From: Cryptomeria japonica
Taxonomy: Eukaryota > Streptophyta > Pinopsida > Cupressales > Cupressaceae
Assembly (NCBI RefSeq): GCF_030272615.1
Contig: NC_081407.1
Coordinates: 155,036,548-155,100,547, forward strand
Reading direction: 5' to 3'
Length of the DNA: 64,000 nucleotides
Shown here: positions 1-11,805 of the stretch, piece by piece
Position numbering within the stretch: the stretch's first letter is position 1
Layout of the letters: each line of letters begins with the position of its first letter
Notes under the pieces: model-generated
What the model was told of the DNA's origin: nothing
The model's input: only the letters and a program-made list of their open reading frames with translations
Database searches by the model: none
Position numbers and translations under genes: made by a program

Positions 1-610
1 GATCAGATTTGATGTCGATGCTTGACTGAATTCGCTGTAGATGACGATTGAACTCACTGCCTTGCTGATGAAATTCGCTAATCTGCTCCTGAAGTTCGCT
101 GATTACAAAGAGAAGTTGGATTTGATTGGTGTTTGAAGTGATTGCTTGAGCTTCCTCTTATAGGCAATTAGAGGAAGATTGTGTCTTTTCCCATATAGGC
201 CGACTTAGTGTAATAAAATAAAACTAGCAAATCCTTTCAAGTTGGCCGACTTACTATTAGACTATTGAGAGATTTCGCTCATCTATCTTATGTTGCCGGG
301 AATAATCATTATGTTATGTTGTCATATTATGTTTATGTTGTCGTCGGTAATAATGAGTTACGACAGTCAATTGGTTAGTCGTCCCGAAGGGCAGTTGGAC
401 GTGACGGTTGGTCGCACCCCTTTGGGTATTATATATTGCATACCGTTCCTTCTTAGTATCATTAGGATAGTCGTATCTGGGTTTAATATTACAAACACTT
501 GATGTACATGGATTGTTGAATTAATACAGAGACTGGTTATTTAATATATTTCCATTATGTACTATGCATTTACTTTCTGTAATTAATTGTTTACCCGTAT
601 GTGGCAAACA
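1..610 (+). mobile_element. 5' LTR (3' part) of a Ty3/gypsy-type element
   Basis: The window opens inside an LTR; its start lies upstream. The right edge is set by the CA at 609-610, followed two bases later by a primer binding site. A TATA-like stretch (TATTATATATTG, about 425-436) could be the promoter. The first 100 bases and 266-280 contain GAAGTTCGCTGAT-type boxes, the same motif that forms the large array after the coding region. The array motif therefore belongs to this element family and occurs in its LTR. Confidence 0.6.
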
Positions 611-612
611 TT

Positions 613-625
613 TGGCGCTGTTGCC
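613..625 (+). promoter_or_regulatory. Primer binding site, tRNA-Asp type
   Basis: TGGCGCTGTTGCC matches the complement of the 3' end of plant tRNA-Asp (TGGCGCCGTTGCC) with one C-to-T change in a CG. It lies two bases after the LTR's terminal CA, the usual spacing. tRNA-Asp priming is known from Athila-like and some other plant Ty3/gypsy elements. Confidence 0.65.
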
Positions 626-1038
626 TAGACGTACTCGGGAACGGAAGACGCGGATGGCGCACGGACACGATTGGCCTACCCGTTGGTGAGATAAACCTAG
701 AGGCCGACGACGCGCAAACAGAGCTCTACAACGGAGAAGACACTGCGACGAGGGAATTTTCAATTCTGCTCCAGGTAGCCATCGAGACCTACGTTCGACG
801 AGAGGCCACAGAGGCGGAAATCCCACCAAGTGCCGTGTGGACAACACTGGAGGTTAGCCCGGTAGTAAATCGGTTGATGAACCATCTTCCCCGGCTGCTT
901 GCACAGGCATCGCTGGCACAACAAGCTCGCCTGGAGGAGATTGCCCAGGAAGAGCGACGCCAACAAATTCTTCGACAGTACGAAGAAAGTAGCCGTCAGG
1001 AAGCCAAATGGGATGGCACGAGGCTAGGAAGGAATTGA
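626..1038 (+). other. Leader region with an open frame of unknown meaning
   Basis: Between the primer site and the gag start there is a stop-free stretch ending at 1038. It is relatively GC-rich, and its predicted peptide is acidic and then helical (EEIAQEERRQQILRQYEES). Its first ATG lies deep inside, and its frame differs from that of gag. It may be a fossil leader ORF or an older gag N-terminus displaced by a frameshift. I cannot assign a function. Confidence 0.3.
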
Positions 1039-1181
1039 ACCCTAAATCCCATCGGGATAAAGGACTATCCTATATTCAAATAAAAGTGTCATAATATTGA
1101 CATGAGTTGTATTGACGAAATGAATTAATAAAGGTGTGTTCTGGTTTATGTGTTGTGAATTATGGAAATGTATGGGAATTA

Positions 1182-2603
1182 ATGCCCAACCTATTAAATA
1201 AAGATAGAAATAAGAAAGTAGAAACGGACGAGTGGGAGGCCGCGTAGAGGGCCTTGATTCTGGAACAACAAGTAGAACGTAGACGGAGGCTGAGGCAACT
1301 TGCCGAAGGACGACCTGCCGAAGGGTGGCCCAAAGGGAACCAAGGAGGTGTCATGGAGGGTGCAGAAGGCAAGGGAAATTTCTACGCGTTGCCAGAACAC
1401 CGTAGGGTGCGGAGCCACGAAGAGTTTCTGGAGGAAAGAAGGTTATGGCGGAATCTAGTCGAAGAGACTCGAGATTAGTTTAGAAACTTATCCCTTACGC
1501 CACGAAGTGAGGATCACCAGAGGGAGCCAGGAGTGGGTGCGGGTGAGAACGGAGGGGAGGACAACCGTACGGTTGCAGGTGCCACACACAGCAGGCAAAG
1601 CACCGTACCTCCAGTTACCCACGCAGGACACACCACTGCCGCCGGAGGGAGTGGCACACAGACGCAGCCACAGCCACCTCCAGGAAGATGACCCCCATCG
1701 ATGGCGGGCAAACAAAAGTTGCCTAAATTCAACGGAGATGGCAACGATGACCCTGTACGACACTGCCGTACATGTGAGACAATATGGTCAGCCAACAGGG
1801 TAGTTGACAAAGCGGATTGGGTGGTGCAGTTCCTTGCCACCCTGAGAGGAGTAGCCATTGATTGGTACTCTGATGTGGATAAAACAAAGGTGGGAACATG
1901 GGACGACCTACAGAAAGCTTTCGAGACAGAGTTTTGACTCCTTTGAGATGATAATGAGATCGTGGTGGAGATGTTAAGCACAAAGCAGGGAAAGCACGAG
2001 ACAGTACAAACATACAATCGACGGTTAAAGGAGTTACTGGGGAAGATGGAGAACCAGCTAGCTGACGGACTAAAGAAGAGATGGCTCGTGGAAGGGTTAC
2101 GGTCATCCCTGCGGAGAAAGATGAAAATTGTATCGCCCACTTCATACAATGACGCATACAACTGCGCGATCGATTTGGAAAGTGAAGACAAAACATCGCG
2201 GAAGAAAAAGGACAAGTCCTTTGCAAAAGAGGAGTCCTCGGGAGAAAGCAACAGTGACGAATCATCAAGTAAGAAGGTGCAAGCTCTTCAAAGGGATATG
2301 CACCGTATGTTGAAGGAATTTAAGAACATTAAAGGAAGCACGCGCAAAAACGAAGATGTTTGGTGCACTGATTGTAAGGAAGGTGGTCACACAAAAGGCA
2401 CCTACCCGAAGAAGGCATTCTGCGAAATTTGCCAGATGTTGGGACATGTCGTCAAAGAGTGCCCCTACAACATGAAAACAAAAGGGAACCAAGTATTCTT
2501 CGCACAAGAGCAACCCTCACTGTCAGCGAGCTCCGCCCAGCCGCAAGCGGATGCCACTGCATCATCCGGTGGCTATAGAGGTAACCTAAGAGGAGGGAGA
2601 GGC

Positions 2604-2639
<36 letters not shown>

Positions 2640-3710
2640 ACAAGGAGCCGGATCCAATACGACTCCAAAGGTCGACCGATGGTACAATGCAGAGCGTGCA
2701 ACCAGTGGGGGAACTTCGCCCGAGACTGCCCAAAGGGAGAGGCCACACAATATTTGTGCAAATGGTGCGGATCGGGAGACCACGAAGACGCCACCTGCCC
2801 GAAGTCCGGCGTCAACTTGCTCAATGTCGAGGAAACCAAAGAAGAGGAAGTGCTTGCCGTAACCCGCGCCCAAGCTAGACACGTAATGTGCCCAGACTCA
2901 AAGATGGAGAAGCGAAGGGTACGGGAAGCACGAGAAGAAATTGAGAAAGAGATACGAGAAAGGGCGAAGGTGAAGGGTACGACGAGTACTTCCAGCTGAC
3001 CGGAGGCGGAGGATGCTATACTAAATCAAATTTTAAAATTAAAACTGGTGCCTGTGAAGGTACACAACCTCCTCCAGACGATGCCTCAATTACGAACGGT
3101 GTTGCTGAATAATCTCCCCCAACCACGCACCAATACCAACCACTGCACAGATGTTCCTGGGGGGTCTGCAATAGACCCCATGCTGCTGGCAGTTAACACT
3201 AGAAGGAACCTGACCATTGTGGAGATGGGTATCCTTGGCACCATTCTAATCGATACCATCGTCGATGGTGGATCAAGAGTGAATGTTCTTCCAGAAGAAA
3301 CCTGGCGGAAGCTGGGGAAGCCGACGCTGTGGCCATCTACATTCAATTTGCTGGGAGTAGATCAACATGGAATCAAACCCATCGGGACACTGATGGGCCA
3401 ACAAATTACCATCAGGGCGCAACCCGTCATATTGGACTTCGTGGTAATCCCACTAAAGAAAAAAGGGTACGATGCGATCTTAGCGAGAGGGTGGCTGGTG
3501 GCAGCCAAGGCCACCCACAACTGGAAGAAGAACACTTTGTCTATGGAGAATGGAGGAAGGAAGTTTATCATAGACCTCGGGACACAGTTGGTTAGTGAGG
3601 AGCTGGCATCATCTTCGGAATCAGAGGGTGAAGGAAAAGGCGACCCGAGGGACGAAGGACGGGGCTGCAAACTTGAAGTCCGCTCTTGTGTATCAAATCT
3701 TGAAGTTTGA
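1182..3710 (+). pseudogene. Ty3/gypsy gag-protease polyprotein, decayed
   Basis: A single reading frame runs from the ATG at 1182 to about 3665 and is broken only by six stops: TAG 1245, TAG 1476, TGA 1689, TGA 1935, TGA 1944 and TGA 2997. In order it holds an Arg/Glu-rich leader, a proline/glycine-rich stretch, a retrotransposon gag (capsid) domain (about 1701-2150), four CCHC zinc knuckles (about 2360-2800) and an aspartic protease core around DGGSRVNVLP (about 3260-3300). Knuckles two and four are intact. Knuckle one has Tyr for the last Cys, and knuckle three has Asn for the His. No RT, RNase H or integrase follows. The frame runs directly into the tandem array and stops at 3710. The element is either a gag-protease-only non-autonomous type or one with pol deleted at the array junction. 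Confidence 0.85.
2604..2636 (+). repeat. (AAC)11 microsatellite coding for poly-Asn
   Basis: Eleven AAC triplets lie inside the gag frame, between the second and third zinc knuckles, and encode an Asn run just after a Gly/Arg-rich segment. The low-complexity linker keeps the frame. Confidence 0.95.
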
Positions 3711-5650
3711 TCATCTAGTGGAGTTCATGAAGTTTGCTCATATGGTGGAGTTCATGAACTTTGTTTCAAATTGAATCAACTCAAGGTAAATGTTTTCAAA
3801 TCCCTTTCACTCCTCCACTATCAACATGAACTTCGCTCATCTACCCCAAATCATGAAGTTCGCTCATGTGGACTGATTCTTGAATTTCAATATGAAATTC
3901 GCTCATATGGGCTGATTCCTAAAGTTCGCTCATCTTGCTCCCAACATGAAGTTAACCTCTTACTTGCCTTTCATTCAAAATTATTCTCTTAGGCATGCTA
4001 AATATCAAATCAGCTCTAGGAAAAGATCTATTAGCTGCCTTGTATCTTGCCTTGGGCAAATTCGCTCATGAAGGCTGATTCCTGAAGTTCACTCATGGGC
4101 CTTCATCCTTGAAGTTCGCTCATGTAGTGGAGTTCATGAAGTTTGCTCATGTATCATGAATCTTGAAGTAGCCCTCTAACTTACCTCTCATCATTCAAAT
4201 TCAAGTTATTCTCTGTTAAGACATCAAATTGGCACAAGGAAATGATCTATTGGCAGTTTGTATCTTATTTTGGGTAAATGAAACAAATTCGCTCTTCTCC
4301 TTCATCTCATGAAGTTCACTCATGTATGCTGATTTATGAATTTCGCTCATGCAGGTTTGAAGATGAAGTAGGTTTCAAACGAACTTGTCTTCACTTCATT
4401 GCTTCATTGATTCAGTCCTTAGGTTCTTAAAGTTATTTCCTTTAAATGCTCAAATTCACTCACACACCCAAACAAGGCTCTTTAGGGAAAATTCGCTCAT
4501 GTACCTCCAAACATGAAGTTCTCTCATGTACCTCACATGAAGTTCGCTCATGTATGTCAAGTTGTGAAGTTCGCTGATGTAGCTTGATCCTTGAAATTCG
4601 CTCATCTCCCTCAAATTGTGAAGTTCGCTCATGGGTCTCCATTTTTGAAGTTCGCTTGTCTTTCTAAATTCGAAATCATTCTCTTCTAAACATGTTGAGG
4701 CATCAAATTAACTTCAAGGAAATGATCTTTCTTGTTGTAGGTAAATGAAACAAGTTCACTGTTATACTTCAACTCATGAAGTTCACTCATCCTCTTGAGA
4801 ACATGAAGTTCACTCATATATCCCCAAACATGAAGTTCGCTCATGTGGGCTGATTCTTGAAGTTCGCTCATGTGGGCTGATTTTTGAAGTTCGCCTTAGG
4901 TGTTTGAAGATGAAGTTCCCTCAAAGTGAATGCTCTCAAATTCTCTTTCACTCCTCTACTTCCAACATAAATTTCGCTCTCCTTCAAATCATGAAGTTCG
5001 CTCATATACTCCATTTCCTGAAGTTCGCTCATACGGGCTGATTCCTGAAGTTTGCTCACGTGGGCTGATTTTTGAAGTTCACTCATGTGCCTCAAAACAT
5101 GAAGCTCACTCATCCCTTCTAGTTCATGAAGTTCACTCATGTACTTCAATTTTTGAAGTTCGCTTCTCTCACCAAGCACATGAAGTTAGATCCTATCATT
5201 CATATGAAGCGACTCTTGAACTTTGCCTTCGATCTTGCTCTTGAAACCACTCTTTCTTTAGCTTGTGAAATCCACTTCTATGTTTCTAAAGGTGAAATTT
5301 GCTCATCTTCTTCAAGTTGTGAAGTTTGCTCACGTGGTTGAGTTCATGAGCCTTGAAGGTGAAAACCAAAACAAACCCTTCATCACCTCAATGTCAATCC
5401 TTAGATATCTCAAGCTTTCATCTACAAAAGAACATGCCAAATTTACCTCACGAGGGCTTAAAATGCAAAATTCGCTCCTATCAGGGAGCACATGAAGGAA
5501 ACTTCGCTCTAAAGAATGAGGTGATCTCAAATCAAAACCATGCTCACTATTTTCATTCAAATGCTCTAATTCACATTCAAATAAGGCTTTTAGGGGGATT
5601 TGCTCCAAGGGTGATGGTCATGAAGTACGCTCCCGAGGGTATGCATATGA
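3667..5650 (+). repeat. 27-bp-period array of GAAGTTCGCTCAT boxes
   Basis: About 48 copies of a TGAAGTTCGCTCAT-like box alternate with variable spacers of about 13 bp. In the regular blocks (4776-4911, 4989-5179) box-to-box distance is 27 bp. A second layer is visible: a spacer of about 95 bp (ATTCTCTTAGGCATG..., ...AAATGATCT...) recurs near 3965-4060, 4190-4290 and 4665-4760. Because 27 is a multiple of three, both strands stay open for long stretches: EVRS-containing nonapeptides on plus and MSEL-containing nonapeptides on minus. I regard these as by-products of the repeat. The array follows the protease frame of the gypsy element without a gap. Confidence 0.9.
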
Positions 5651-6105
5651 AGTGAAGGTTCTGACTAACTCATTTTACACCTTACACAAGGCCATCCATA
5701 TGACTTCTAACGTTTTGAGCACCTATACCCCTGTACTGCAAAGGCTAATAGCTAAGGACTTAAACACTATCCTAGAAAGCAAGGAAAAAAAGGGGGCTCA
5801 TTTGCAATGGGGCGATGTGTGAATACCTCACAACAGTACGTTGCTCATAGAACCTCAAAGTAGGATCCTTAACCAAAATTGTTTACTTATTCTTCCCAAG
5901 CATATTGTCAAATGTCTCCTATATCTCTCCAAGACTAGGAGAGTTTGTATCAACATATCTGATGACATCTACAATAGGTGAGATGATAGAGCAAACATTT
6001 TTGCAAGTGCAAAGTTCAAAATATTAAAATCAGAATATGAAAATCGGCAATCTAATATTTAATTTTTAAAACAATCAGCAATTTAATAATAAAATCAGCT
6101 GTGTC
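5651..6105. other. Possible polypurine tract and 3' LTR start; otherwise unassigned
   Basis: A purine run (AAGGAAAAAAAGGGGG, 5782-5797) is followed at about 5816 by TGTGTGAATACC, which could be the start of the gypsy element's 3' LTR. No matching copy is available in the window to confirm it. The rest, up to the hAT remnant, shows no coding signal. Confidence 0.3.
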
Positions 6106-6911
6106 TTACCTCTTAGTGGATCACCAATTGTCATCAATGATCTTTTGTCTGGCAGATTTTCCTTCAATAGAGTTTGATTCCCACCATCTAGCCCACTCAT
6201 GATTCACCACCAACTGTAGAAGATCATAAACCTCAAGCATCCTCTCCAACAAGATGAAGTAAGTGGCATACCTACATTCATTAAAATAATAAACAATTTA
6301 AGTGGCATACCTATATTCAATGTTCATTAAAATAAAAAATTGAAAGTTTGATACAAAATTAAGTGGCATACCTTGTTTCAATGGGTTTGAGAAACTCCTC
6401 CTTTGAAAATGATCTAAAGAGAGCAAGTGAGGTGTGGTGGTTGCAAATGAACATTTGAATCTCTCTAGCTTCCACCACCACTTGCTTCACCCAATCTATT
6501 TTTCCTATGTCTTTCAATGCATGAACACAATATGGGGTCCAAAAGATGTGCTTGTAAGAACCCTCCACCATCAAACTTGCTGATTTGCACACACTTGCTG
6601 AATTAGTGATCGTCTGTACAACATTAGCAGCCCCAACCTCCTCTATGTCATCTCTCAAAATGCTAATCTAGAACTCTGCATCCTTACGCTTCCCTAAACA
6701 ATCCACGACTTTCAAAAGACTAGTAGGGCATGTGACAATGATATTGATGAGTGATCGATGTCTAACATCAATCCACCCATCCATCACAATAGAGCAACCA
6801 GTCCTCATCCAAGTTCGTTTCATATCCTCCATTAGCATATTAACCTTGGAATATACTGTCTAAGAGAGTAGTCTGTAGCTTATGATCTCCAAGGGGTGTG
6901 AATGTGGGACT
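6106..6911 (-). pseudogene. hAT transposase, C-terminal half (hAT-1)
   Basis: Read on the minus strand from 6911, the peptide has the layout of the plant hAT/DUF659 transposase family: a PLGDHKLQTTLL stretch, a MDGW...LINI core, a VVDCLGK turn, NVVQTITNSASV, a KHIFWTPYCVHAL segment, and KIDWVKQVV..FICNHH. It then ends at an RYAT exon edge. A second exon (about 6107-6260) holds NHEWARWWESNSIEG. A frameshift near 6860, a stop near 6670 and a TGA near 6120 break it. It is the direct continuation of the N-terminal half found at 19054-21141; insertion F separates the two. Confidence 0.8.
6262..6375 (-). repeat. Three copies of an exon-edge motif
   Basis: TTAAGTGGCATACCT (plus strand) occurs three times at about 6262, 6300 and 6360, separated by AT-rich spacers. 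On the minus strand each copy reads AGGTATGCCACTTAA and overlaps the Tyr-Ala-Thr end of the hAT exon. The duplicated segment therefore carries candidate splice sites. Confidence 0.6.
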
Positions 6912-8045
6912 TGTTGACGTGTTTTTTAGGACTACGCCGAACACAAAATAAAGTACCAACGGTCACCTTACTCTCTCTTGATCAAAATTAGTCCGTATGC
7001 TAGGATTGCACGAAAAGTTCAAACGGCTAACTCCAAGGTTCCTTCAATGTGTGGACATGACTCAGTCAGCTGATGGGTTTGCTATTAACCCGAGGAGCCT
7101 TACGTATGTTCACTGAAGATTTGCAGGTTCAAGGATTTTTTATGCGAATGATTTGTGCTGAAAGCTCTATTTTTGGATTTTTTAGATTTAAAATGTGCAG
7201 AAAAGTAAATGGGATAGGGTTTAGAAAACTAGGCTAAGGCTAATGTAATCCTATGAACATGGAGACGAGATTACTCATGCAAAATCAAACCACGCTTCGT
7301 TTCACCAGCAGGGCACAACTACACGAAGGTAGTGCAATCTTCAAAGGGTGTGTAGAGGTTTTTCAGATGACCAATGTAGACCATCAAATCGAACAATCTT
7401 CACTAATAATCGAAGTTAAGCATACACACATAACAGAGGCTCAGGCTAACTTTGCATAGTATGCAACAATCAGCTGCACACCAAAAGTATGAGCTCAGAC
7501 TTTGCAGCAAATAATCCTATAAAATCCAGTTCTTCTAACAACATAAAGAAAAATCTATTCTAACTGAAGATAGCAAGACCATGCGGATTGCTAAAATAGA
7601 ACAAGAATACACCATCAAAATCGAACAATGTTTTAAGTTGGCTACTTCAACAGTCCTCAGCAACAATCTCTGACAACAATCTCTCCCCCTTTTAAAATGA
7701 GGGGGGTCACCCCTTTATATAGGCCCTTGGCCTTGACCACATGCAAACCCTACAGATTCCCCACTCAAGATGCACCAAGGTGGGAATCTTTAGGGTTTGC
7801 AAGCCCATATATAATTAATTCAAAAACCCAAAATGGCGTCCATTTGTGCATTAAATGCACCCCATTACATCAAACTTGCCCAAAATACAACAAACATTCC
7901 CCATGCAAGAAATAAATGCCCATCATTCCCCATGCGATGACTTCATGTGTAGAGAATCTGTCATAAACCCATTAAGAAGATGGCTACATGCAAGAAGATT
8001 CCTTATGCGTTCAACATGCATTGACTGGAGCGCCACTAAGTCAAA
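6912..8045 (-). repeat. F terminal module, copy 1 (LTR R-U5-like)
   Basis: This module is clearly homologous to 37533-38775: shared TGTTGACGTGTTTTTT edge, GGTCAC/CTTTACT blocks, TATA region, CAAAATGGCGTCCA and TGCATTAAATGCACC. On the minus strand it has a TATA box about 800 bp from a terminal CACGTCAACA, the arrangement of an LTR's R-U5. No primer site follows the CA end. Confidence 0.65.
7713..7723 (-). promoter_or_regulatory. TATA box in F terminal module
   Basis: On the minus strand the motif is CCTATATAAAGG. It is conserved at 38408-38418 in the second copy, in the same surroundings (AAGGGGTGAC follows). Transcription would run toward 6912. Confidence 0.6.
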
Positions 8046-8072
8046 AATATTCCAGCAGTAAATGCGCCTCCA

Positions 8073-10731
8073 CTATTCAGCCAAAAGATTCTCGTCCAAG
8101 AATGGATGAGCATTATCCCGTTCATTTATTGCATATGCAATGAATTTGCTAATGATGGCTTCCAGCTCTCTGATGGTGATTCTTGACACATTCCCAATAT
8201 CAAACTCCATCAAAGTAATTTCCTCCTCGCTCTTGGAAAAGAAGCTTTCCCATTCCATCATGATTTCCTGTGTCCTCTTCATTGTACTGGAAAATGAAGA
8301 AACATTTGTGAAATGTTCCTTAGTGAATGAATCTACGAAGAAGAACTCGTGCAACTGAGATTTCAGGGAGTTCACTGATGCTCCATTCTCATTGAGCTTC
8401 TTTGTGAACAGTGCTTCAATTGCATTGACGACTTCTTCCTGCACCCTTTTGACTGAGTCTTTCAAGGTTAAAGACTCCATACTAAATTTGTTAAAGGTGT
8501 TCTTTCTTGAGCAAACAGTGCAGAACCACTAGGGAAAGTCATAAACCTCGTTCTCCTTAATTACTTTCCCATCAATTAGAATTTGCCTCAGAATCTTTCT
8601 TAGAGCCCAAAGCCGCGAAATAGTTAAGTCTTGATATATGTGAACATCTTCCCACAATCCTTTTGCTACCTCCAATTTGTTCAGAAGGGCCACAAACCTT
8701 GAATGAAGTTGAGCCAAGTCCTCGATGAATTTTCTTGCTTCAGTGTAGACAGCCTCTATCCACTCCCTGGAATTTTGTGCCATTGCTCTAATTACTTCCG
8801 CATCATCGACAACTTCCTTAGAAGGGAAGGAGGAATGAATGAAGGACTTGCCTCCCTGAGTGGCCGTTTAAAACTTCTGATGTACTCGCACAAAGCTCTA
8901 TTTTCTTCCCTCAGCCTCGTACATTTCGCCTTTGTCTTCAATATCTTTTCCTTCATGGCTAAGGAAGATCGTTCGGAGTCTCCAATTACTTGTCTCGTGG
9001 AAGCAGGACCAAGATCAACCTGTCTGATAACATAATCTTCCTGCCTGATTTCATTCCTATCCTTATCCATTGGAGGCTCAATAATGTGCAAGGTCCGAGA
9101 ACCAAATTCATCCCTCGCGACCTTAGAAAATTTCCGGGGAGCCTTCTTTTCTGCTGGCTGATCCATCCTCTTCAACAATTCTTCTAATTCCCGAGCTGGA
9201 TCAATTTCTTTTCCTGGTTCCTTCCTTAGCCTCTCTATCAGCCAATCAGGAGTGGGAATGGAGTGACTATGGATTTCCATGTGCTCTTGCTCCTGTGATT
9301 CTTCCTCCATTTCACCAAGGATGGCCTCTACGAAACTATCCTGACGAGTCTCTTCCTGGTGTGGACTTTCTTGTCTTTGACCTCTTGGCTGATTGGGTTT
9401 GTGTGAAGCACTAATGCTGAGTATGTCTGGTGCTGGAGTATTACTTGGAGGTGGATCCACTAGATGTGCGAACATCTCTTCCTCATGTACACTGGAAGAA
9501 CTTGCCGGTGATTGCACCCTTTCTACCCTTGCTCTCTTTTGCTGAGGTTCTTCCTGTTGCACCTCTTGTTGAACTTCTTGTGGAACTTCCTGATGGATTT
9601 CATGCTGGGCTTCATGATGAATGTCCTGCTGAATATCTTTCTTCCTTGCCGTCCTTGGTCTCTTCGAAGCACTTTTCCCTTTATCAATGCAGACTTCTCC
9701 TTCTGCCTGAGACTATGAAGATCCTTCAGTTGTTTCACTATGGGAATCTAGACTTCCCATCAGCTGATATGTCAAATGAACATTTCCTTCCGTCAACTTC
9801 CTTATCTGTCGATCAACCCAGTTCTTAGTGAATTTTAGTACCGGTCTAGCCAGGACATTCAAATCATCAATTTCAGGCTCCGATCAGTCTGGAAATTGAA
9901 TGGGTTGATCTTTCAGTTTCTCAAATTCAGGTTGCGTTAGGTCCGGATCCTCTTTCACCTGATCCGACACTCGGTAAATTTCACTTATCTTGATGGTGTC
10001 AAGGGGCAGTCTGGAATACATTTTCCTCTGGACTTCAAGGTCATCCTCAACACCTGCCCAATAATCTTCAAAGTGAAATTTGTGTATGAATTTCGTACCA
10101 ACAACTTTTTTGATTTGGCGGTAAGGATCATACTGAGCTCTGGATGTATAAAATGGCAAGCGATAGAATGCTAATTCCTCCGCTGCACTCTCAGCTGCCT
10201 CCAAACCTGGGCACATTTCCATGAAATCACCTAGGACAACTGAGAATTCAATAGATTACTTCTTCTTCTTCTGTAGTTGATCGTAGGCTGTTAACTTGCC
10301 TCATGAGTTCCAACAGTATGAATTTGTCGGATGGATACCTTGGCAACTTATATGACTGGAATGAGAATCCTTGCGTCCTGATGTAGGTGAATTTTGGAAA
10401 CTGTAAGAACGTGGCTCCATACTTTTGAACCAAGGCTCTTACTTGTGGCGACACCCTTACGTGCAACTGTTTCTGCAGTAGCCGTGTCAAGTACATAGTG
10501 AAGGTGTCGTTTGCTAGCCTGTAAGAACTAACATTGTGAAGATGCAGCTGAGGATAACACTCATGCACTTTCAGCTGTGCTGATCAGCAACCCATGATTC
10601 CACTTGCAGGCAGACCATCAAATCCTCCCCTTCCTGCAAGCATATAGATTACGTAAGAGCTCATGAAGAAGGATTGAGATTTTCTTTCTTTCAAGTTCCT
10701 TAGCTGTTCGTGCAAGTAATGACTAATCAAT
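8073..10731 (-). pseudogene. Family D protein, copy D1, middle and C-terminal part
   Basis: Minus-strand coding region continuing from 11806-12474 across a solo LTR. In order: FFMSSYVIYMLAG segment (about 10690-10640), HECYPQLHLHN, VSPQVRALVQKYG, LPRYPSDKFILLEL, FHFEDYWAGVEDDLEVQ (about 10080), then a Gln/Glu/His-rich linker (VPQEVQQEVQQEEPQQ), an acidic stretch, and two coiled-coil-like segments ending at the stop at 8073. From 10222 to 8792 one frame is open except for TGA 9884-9886 and TAG 9713-9715. Frameshifts lie near 10230 and 8820 and a stop near 8528. I do not recognise the family. The same domains occur at 51371-53580, so it is a real repeated gene. It is not a gag, RT, integrase or transposase I know. 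Confidence 0.65.
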
Positions 10732-11805
10732 TGTCATGTCCCCTAATAAGTGATTACGAATGTATTGAATATTAATAATTTTATATAAAGTTCCCATTCA
10801 CTTATATAAATAATTAATATTTATAAGACATCTGTTGCAATTATGTATTTTTGTTTAGCCGTAATTAGTCTAACTATTATGGGAATTCTCAACCACTTCT
10901 TGTCAATAAAGGATGGACTCACGATAGGAAGAGCATGGAATTATATACAAAGTTGAAGTGAAGATTTATTTCTTTGAGAGATATCAAGCGTTTGAAGGGA
11001 TTCCTTTCGCTTGCTATATGGGCCTAATGGAATTGTGAAACAATGCGAAGTTTACGGTTTGCGCGTTGTTGAAATCATTGTCACCCATACAAATTGGAGA
11101 CAGAACACCAGAAGCATTAGCATGAAGATTACAAAGGCACGTAATTCACATCCTACCTATCGCATTAGGAAACCCGATATCGGGTGTGGTATGAATGCGA
11201 ACATTTTGGTTGTTTCACGCTGAAGACAAAGGTTGACATCGGGAGTATTTCCGTCTCGATCAGGTATTCATGAAGACCAGTGGAATGAGTAGAAGTAACG
11301 CAAACATTGGTTCAACAGAGGTATTCCGCGGAAGTGACGTAGCAGAGTGGGATTGACGGGTGTATCAGCGTCCAGCCAACCCGATATCGGGTTTACCCTT
11401 GTGCGTTCCATATTCACGTAGACATTGTTGTGTATAGCATATGCCGTGAAAATATAATTGTATAAACCTGGTAGACTGCGAAGGTGTGTTCCAGACGAAC
11501 CATTGTTCCGTGAGGCAGAGAGCAGAACGATCAACCTATGCATTCAAAGGAGATCTTCCGCTAGCAGATAGTCACATGGTTGGCATCCACTGCAACTTCA
11601 ACATGTGCACCATGATTTTTATGATATTGAATGTTATGAATTAGTGTTTAAAAATTGCTATAAACATGAAGTATAATTAGAGAACATCACAGGTTATATT
11701 TTAGAAAGACATTTATGGGTTTTTAATGTTCAAACTGGTAAACTAGTACTAAAAAAACTGGAAAAGTACATATAACTGCAGTCAGTCCTAGTAAGGAATT
11801 TTACA
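10732..11805. mobile_element. Solo LTR, 1074 bp
   Basis: Starts TGTCATGTCCCC and ends AATTTTACA, with a perfect 5-bp target duplication TCAAT at 10727-10731 and 11806-11810. It contains no coding region or primer site, so it is a solo LTR. It interrupts family D gene D1; the D1 frame is continuous if the LTR and one TCAAT are removed. Short runs such as CCCGATATCGGG (11173-11184, about 11380) are palindromes inside it. Confidence 0.85.

Noticed and set aside
613-625. A tRNA-Asp gene fragment
   Set aside because: Only 13 bases match, directly after an LTR CA. A primer binding site explains it.
4460-5244. Open frames with MSEL or EVRS peptide repeats
   Set aside because: They follow from a 27-bp period lacking stop codons. 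Both strands are equally open, and no start context, promoter or conservation supports a protein.
3667-5650. CRISPR-like repeat-spacer layout
   Set aside because: Boxes are degenerate, the spacing is 27 bp in total, the DNA is eukaryotic, and no cas genes exist. It is a retroelement-associated tandem repeat.
6912-8045. Calling the F terminal module a simple solo LTR
   Set aside because: No matching target duplication is found around it alone. The hAT gene continues only beyond 19054, so it is one end of a larger insertion.
9430-9828. Plus-strand 132-codon frame opposite D1
   Set aside because: Shadow of the Gln/Glu-rich minus-strand coding region.
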